From: JBMCLJ01 sp048615375
GTDB taxonomy: Bacteria; Patescibacteriota; Dojkabacteria; JAOAGR01
NCBI GenBank assembly: GCA_048615375.1
Contig: JBMCLJ010000046.1
Span: 1 to 11,118, forward strand
Direction: 5' to 3'
Length of the DNA: 11,118 bases
How positions within the stretch are numbered: the stretch's first letter is position 1; every line of letters starts with the position of its first letter. The notes beneath the pieces were generated by a model that had not been told where the DNA came from, made no database searches, and saw only the letters and a list, made by a program, of their open reading frames with translations. The position numbers were made by a program, and so were the translations under genes. Shown here one piece after another: positions 7,658 through 11,118 of the stretch.

Positions 7658-8062
7658 CTACCCCCCAAACCCCTGCAAAAAACCTTTAACTTTTTTCACA
7701 AGCTGTTCGTTAGATAATGTCAATTTAATCAAATACCCTTCAGCACCATGGTCAAAGGCTTCCTTTACATTATTGGTAAGGGCGAGATTGGTCAACATCA
7801 CTATTATTGGTTTTTTGTATGTATTCTGATCTCCTTTCATCGTGCGCAGACACTCCAGTCCGTCAGGACCGTCATTCATCATAATATCAAGGAGAATTAA
7901 ATCATAGACATTATCTGCAGCTTTTTGCAAAGCTTCATTCCCATTGCTGGCTGTATCAATCTGAAATCCCGCGTCCATGAGAACTTCTGAATATAACTCG
8001 AGGATATTGGGCTCGTCATCAACGATGAGGATCTTTTTTGATGCTGTATTTAAATCTGACAT
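7658..8062 (-). CDS. Stand-alone CheY-like response regulator receiver
   Basis: A 134-residue single-domain receiver with all key residues. The acidic pocket is D15-D16 (ILIVDDEPN), the phospho-acceptor is D59 (LILLDIMM), the switch residue is T91 (VMLT) and the conserved lysine is K113 (GYLIK). There is no DNA-binding or enzymatic output domain, so it should act by protein contact, as CheY, PilG and PilH do. It lies between the minor-pilin genes and the large surface proteins, which suggests control of pilus assembly, retraction or twitching (inference). No histidine kinase is in the window. The loop after D59 (MMNDGPDG) has one residue more than the usual MPxxDG spacing, so the loop may differ slightly. 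The gene is separated by 94 bp from the PilX-like gene and has a promoter candidate of its own. No Shine-Dalgarno sequence was seen. Confidence 0.93.
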   Translation of the reverse strand: MSDLNTASKKILIVDDEPNILELYSEVLMDAGFQIDTASNGNEALQKAADNVYDLILLDIMMNDGPDGLECLRTMKGDQNTYKKPIIVMLTNLALTNNVKEAFDHGAEGYLIKLTLSNEQLVKKVKGFLQGFGG

Positions 8063-8090
8063 AGACAGGTTTTATATTTTCTATTAAACA

Positions 8091-8119
8091 AACATAGCAT
8101 TATCTGAAACGCTTGTAAA
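8091..8119 (-). promoter_or_regulatory. Candidate extended -10 promoter for the response regulator
   Basis: On the minus strand, -35 TTTACA (8114-8119), a 17-bp spacer, and -10 TATGTT (8091-8096) preceded by TGC, which gives an extended -10. The predicted leader is roughly 20-25 nt to the ATG at 8062. It lies wholly in the gap after the PilX-like gene, so the receiver could be expressed apart from the pilins. Confidence 0.45.
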
Positions 8120-8156
8120 CTCCAGTACTAAAAACAAAATGTATACACCATTATCA

Positions 8157-9008
8157 TCAATTCTCCCCGAAATACACAAAATTAAACGCGGGAAGATTAT
8201 CAGTATCTCCACTTGGAAGGCGAAACTTCAGCAGGTTATCACTTCCCAGTCCTCCGACACCAGATCCTGAGGCGATAAACTCAAAACTACCTGTAGAAGC
8301 CACAAGCTTATCCTGATTATACGCTTCAATCCCAACCCCCAGACCTGAAACAGGAACATTCGAATCCAATATTCTCGTTTGAATTGCTACCGTACGAGCC
8401 CTGAGGGTTGGACTTGCGTCTTCATTATACATTGTTACTTTAGCTGAATTCATCCCGGGACAGGGAAGGATTCCCTTAAGTACTTTATACCGCCCGGCGG
8501 ATTCGTATACTTGAGTGACCTCGATTTTCACATCTGGATTAGTAAAGCTCGATGGTTGATCACCGGATATATTCGCACAGCTGATCTTTATCTGATCTAC
8601 ATCCTTTGGAGTTGTCTCGGTACCTGTAAATAACGTAACCGGCTTAGTGTAGTCAAGGGGTACAAAGTTATCTTCCGGTTTTTTTGAATATACTTCTACG
8701 CCTAAATCTTCAAATGCCGCGCATCCTTCAACGCGTGTAAATGTATCCCCTTTGGTGAAATTACATCCTTCACCTCCGGCCTGCAGAATTTTAATTATTT
8801 CATTGATCACATTCTCGCTCGCAAGTATCGCCTGATCAAAGTCCGCCGACCGCCTGACATTTGTCCTGCTGGACAGAATTCGGCTCGCGAGCCCAATCAG
8901 AATAAGCAAGGTCAGCGTACTGATTACCAGTACGATCAGTAATGCCTGGCCTTTTTCTCCACGCAGTGTGCAATATGCGGTAATTTTTTTACTCCTGTTC
9001 TTTAACAT
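8157..9008 (-). CDS. pilX: PilX-like minor pilin
   Basis: A 283-residue pilin-like protein. A basic leader of 20 residues ends at EKG, followed by the hydrophobic helix QALLIVLVISTLTLLILIGLA (about 21-41) and an amphipathic helix (about 45-75, including ASENVINEIIKIL). This is the PilX_N pattern, which also resembles GspK. The mature position 5 is Ile rather than the usual Glu, as expected for PilX/GspK-type subunits. The C-terminal domain is beta-rich with four cysteines. In the Pseudomonas minor-pilin complex, PilX helps prime the pilus and carries PilY1. The start overlaps the end of the PilW-like gene by 20 bp, and GGAG (9021-9024) lies 12 nt before the ATG, so translation is probably coupled. 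The reading frame ends with three stops in a row (TGA, TGA, TAA). The gene symbol is assigned by order and N-terminal pattern. Confidence 0.78.
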   Translation of the reverse strand: MLKNRSKKITAYCTLRGEKGQALLIVLVISTLTLLILIGLASRILSSRTNVRRSADFDQAILASENVINEIIKILQAGGEGCNFTKGDTFTRVEGCAAFEDLGVEVYSKKPEDNFVPLDYTKPVTLFTGTETTPKDVDQIKISCANISGDQPSSFTNPDVKIEVTQVYESAGRYKVLKGILPCPGMNSAKVTMYNEDASPTLRARTVAIQTRILDSNVPVSGLGVGIEAYNQDKLVASTGSFEFIASGSGVGGLGSDNLLKFRLPSGDTDNLPAFNFVYFGEN

Positions 9009-9615
9009 TACGGGTACTTACTCCAAATATATACTTATAAGGGTTTTTATCATCATCACAACTGAAGACTTTTCTTTCCTCAATCTCATGCGGATCACAT
9101 GCCTGAACAACAATATATAACAATGTATTCTTCGCTTCAGCATCTTTATTACCGTCATCATCAATCGTGACGCGCAGATTCTGAACCTGGACTACAGTAT
9201 CAGAAGTCAGAATAGTCGGATTAGCTTTCTCTGAAGAAGAGCAGTCCGAACCATCGAGAGTTGCCATTATAAGCCTCCCTTCATCATCGCTCACTGTATC
9301 AGCTCGAAGCAACATATACACCGGGTCACTACTGCCATATGTCCGTTCTATCAACAGACCGTTCGGACACCGCTTAACTGTATCAGCTGCCCGTACCTGG
9401 TTTTTTATGACACTTGCGGCGTTATCCAGCTCAAATATAAAATCATTGGTACGCTCCGTATCCAGCGCAAAGGTAGCCAGATTAATAATAATACTCGACA
9501 TAAACACGGAAACAATAGAAAAAATGGCTATAGAAACCAGAGTCTCCATTATTGTGAAACCTTTTTCATGGTCTCTTGCTTTTTTCATTGCTTTTTTCTT
9601 ACATGTTGTATACAT
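8989..9615 (-). CDS. pilW: PilW/GspJ-like prepilin
   Basis: A type IV prepilin with a cleavage site HEKG^FTIMETLVSIAIFS, including Glu at mature position 5, followed by a hydrophobic helix. The rest is a beta-rich domain with four or five cysteines, ending with FGVSTRN, a strand typical of PilW/GspJ proteins. I prefer the ATG at 9615 (208 residues, 19-residue leader) because its leader resembles the 20- and 24-residue leaders of the neighbouring pilins. An ATG at 9588 would give a classical 10-residue leader, and a TTG at 9639 is also in frame. PilD-type peptidase should cut after the Gly and methylate the Phe. It begins just after the stop of the PilV-like gene and its end overlaps the PilX-like gene, so the minor pilins look translationally linked. 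The symbol is by gene order and pattern. Confidence 0.78.
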   Translation of the reverse strand: MYTTCKKKAMKKARDHEKGFTIMETLVSIAIFSIVSVFMSSIIINLATFALDTERTNDFIFELDNAASVIKNQVRAADTVKRCPNGLLIERTYGSSDPVYMLLRADTVSDDEGRLIMATLDGSDCSSSEKANPTILTSDTVVQVQNLRVTIDDDGNKDAEAKNTLLYIVVQACDPHEIEERKVFSCDDDKNPYKYIFGVSTRNVKEQE

Positions 9616-9628
9616 ATCTCTGTTCTTA

Positions 9629-10366
9629 TTAATTCGCAACAGGACACACTATCCTGTATACCATGGTAACTGTCATTGGTTCGGAGACAAACGCTCTTTT
9701 AGGGTTATCAGCGGACTGGAAGTACACGATCACTTCAAAGTCTATGCTGTTCTGACTCGGATTTCTTAGATAATTTGAGGGGCTGTAGGTAGCTTTCTTA
9801 TTAATTGATACATACATTGGCAGGTTCACAGCACCAAACTGATCGCCTATCTTATAATACGTGTAGCTACGAAATTTTTCATCTTCGACAGGAATAGATT
9901 CTTCAGCGATACCATTTATTCTATCACCGTCAGAAAAACTCAAATCAAAATCTCCCGGTATACCACTCACATTACTAAGATCAGGTAAATTCAGAGCAAA
10001 ATAATCATTACTGGAGTTTGTTGTACATACACGTTCCCAGCCTGCTTTAAAAAAGACTGTACCTGGCAGAGCACTTATATCGCCCACCTTAGTAATATCA
10101 TGTTCAGACTTATTATTTCTAAACCCCAGCTCCATTAAACGCAACTGCTCGGATATGACATTTTGTACTTGTATAGCTGTTTCCTCGAGAAGATTATTCT
10201 GCGCCCGTATACCAAGCTGTGAAGCGAATACCACTGAGCTGGTCATAGTAACCACACTGATCGCGATCGCGACCAGGACTTCCATGAGGCTGAAGCCGCG
10301 TTCTTTTGATTTCGCGAAAGCCTTCTTACCTTTGTGTATGAATTGTGTAATACGTTTACTACTCAT
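9629..10366 (-). CDS. pilV: PilV-like prepilin
   Basis: A 245-residue prepilin. The basic 24-residue leader ends KERG^FSLMEVLVAIAIS, giving Phe at mature position 1 and Glu at position 5. The hydrophobic helix runs from about 25 to 48 and continues into an amphipathic helix (QNNLLEETAIQVQNVISEQ). The C-terminal part is beta-rich with two cysteines (about 113 and 241). The order after a GspH/FimU-like gene and before a PilW-like gene supports PilV, a minor pilin of the pilus initiation and tip complex. The ATG lies 11 bp after the previous stop, without a Shine-Dalgarno sequence, so coupling is likely. No other ATG lies between the start and the cleavage site, so the long leader seems real. 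Confidence 0.82.
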   Translation of the reverse strand: MSSKRITQFIHKGKKAFAKSKERGFSLMEVLVAIAISVVTMTSSVVFASQLGIRAQNNLLEETAIQVQNVISEQLRLMELGFRNNKSEHDITKVGDISALPGTVFFKAGWERVCTTNSSNDYFALNLPDLSNVSGIPGDFDLSFSDGDRINGIAEESIPVEDEKFRSYTYYKIGDQFGAVNLPMYVSINKKATYSPSNYLRNPSQNSIDFEVIVYFQSADNPKRAFVSEPMTVTMVYRIVCPVAN

Positions 10367-10377
10367 TGCGCGAATTG

Positions 10378-11118
10378 CTATATAGTATGCGATAGTCTTC
10401 GTTTATCTGCCAGCAGAGGATCGGGCTGCATGTCAGCACCAGCAGTACAATAATTGCCACAGGTCACAACTGTCCCGGTATTACCGTTAATTCGAAGAGA
10501 TCGGTAGTTTATTGCAGCGGTTCCCATATTTTTAATGCCAATCTGGCAATTCTCAGCACCGCCTGCTGGTTCCCCGTATCCCGCGGTGAAGAACATGCCT
10601 ACTTTACCATCCTGTGTCGCGCATTTTTTTAATCCTTGCGGAGTATCATCCAACACGACCCTGCCTATTTTGTCTACCTCATCACCGGTCTTAACACCGT
10701 CGGAAGAATCAGTTTCCTGTGAACATTGAAGGGGAACTGCGGTACCCAGCCTCCCGCCTCTACCCGTGGGTTTTGGTGCCTGCCCTCCATCACAAACGAA
10801 AATCTGTCCAGATTTAAGCTTAATAATATCTGCGCGTAAGTCAGCAAGGTCATATTCATTTGTGGCACCACTTTGAACGAAATATACCGCCTGTCGGATT
10901 ATCTTAATCCCGCCGTTGGCATCATTTTGTAAATACATTGTCCAGCCTACGTTGATTTTCCGCTGTGTAAAGATATTAACATCGTCTGCACTGCCCGTTA
11001 CAAAGCTGTTTCGTGCCATATTCTGCGTCTTCTGAATTTCTACCTTGATTGTACGTATCGCTTCGTCAAGTACTACCATATTTTGAAGGTAAATCACACC
11101 GGCTCCGAGAATATAGCT
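10378..11118 (-). CDS. GspH/FimT/FimU-like pilin, N-terminus cut by the window edge
   Basis: The frame is open to the right edge, where it reads SYILGAGVIYLQNMVVLDEA, so the leader, cleavage site and most of the hydrophobic helix lie outside. A GTG at 11097 falls inside the helix and is not a believable start. The visible 246 residues continue with an amphipathic helix (AIRTIKVEIQKTQNMARNS), very like the helix that links the membrane segment to the globular domain in GspH and FimT/FimU. A beta-rich domain follows, with several cysteines and a Gly/Pro-rich loop (GGQAPKPTGRGG). The protein is larger than most FimU proteins (about 170 residues). As the first of four consecutive pilins, it fits the FimU position. 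It ends with TAG, 11 bp before the PilV-like gene. Confidence 0.72.
   Translation of the reverse strand, partial: SYILGAGVIYLQNMVVLDEAIRTIKVEIQKTQNMARNSFVTGSADDVNIFTQRKINVGWTMYLQNDANGGIKIIRQAVYFVQSGATNEYDLADLRADIIKLKSGQIFVCDGGQAPKPTGRGGRLGTAVPLQCSQETDSSDGVKTGDEVDKIGRVVLDDTPQGLKKCATQDGKVGMFFTAGYGEPAGGAENCQIGIKNMGTAAINYRSLRINGNTGTVVTCGNYCTAGADMQPDPLLADKRRLSHTI

Noticed and set aside
9640..9656. 5-bp inverted repeat (CAGGA/TCCTG, 7-nt loop) near the end of the PilV-like gene
   Set aside because: Too short to be meaningful, with no U-rich tail, and it sits inside coding sequence of an operon that continues downstream.
11095..11097. GTG as the start of the right-edge pilin
   Set aside because: The frame stays open to the edge and encodes hydrophobic residues upstream of GTG, as expected for the inside of a pilin helix. 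The real start lies outside the window.

Overview
The window is one continuous minus-strand block, read from right to left, that encodes part of a type IV pilus (T4P) machine. Ten coding regions are supported, all on the minus strand, and no convincing gene was found on the plus strand. In transcription order they are: a GspH/FimT/FimU-like prepilin cut by the right edge; a PilV-like prepilin; a PilW/GspJ-like prepilin; a PilX-like pilin; a stand-alone CheY-like receiver; two very large, paralogous, membrane-anchored extracellular proteins; PilM; a PilN-like bitopic protein; and the first 37 codons of a lysine-rich protein cut by the left edge. No tRNA, rRNA, CRISPR array, insertion sequence or origin was seen.

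The first four genes follow the order of the Pseudomonas minor-pilin operon (fimU-pilV-pilW-pilX). In that operon the next gene is pilY1, the large pilus-tip adhesin. Here that place is held by the receiver protein and then by two proteins of about 1000 and 800 residues. They share a long conserved C-terminal half and four conserved cysteines, but I do not recognise them as PilY1. The best reading is that they are pilus-tip or pilus-associated surface proteins carried by the minor-pilin complex. PilM and the PilN-like protein would form the inner-membrane alignment platform, and the receiver could control pilus activity. This role assignment is inference from gene order and protein architecture.

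Non-coding space is scarce, with no gap above about 240 bases. Most genes overlap or lie within 20 bp of each other. Larger gaps lie before the receiver, before each large paralogue and before pilM. Three of these contain sigma70-like promoter candidates. The gap between the two paralogues also contains a perfect 16-bp inverted repeat.

The organism cannot be named with certainty. A moderate-to-low GC content (by eye), few recognisable Shine-Dalgarno sequences, compact T4P genes and large unfamiliar surface proteins suggest a Patescibacteria (candidate phyla radiation) genome, for example a Peregrinibacteria-like lineage. TGA clearly acts as a stop here: the two paralogues end at the same aligned residue, one with TAA and one with TGA. 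This argues against Gracilibacteria or Absconditabacteria, which read TGA as glycine.
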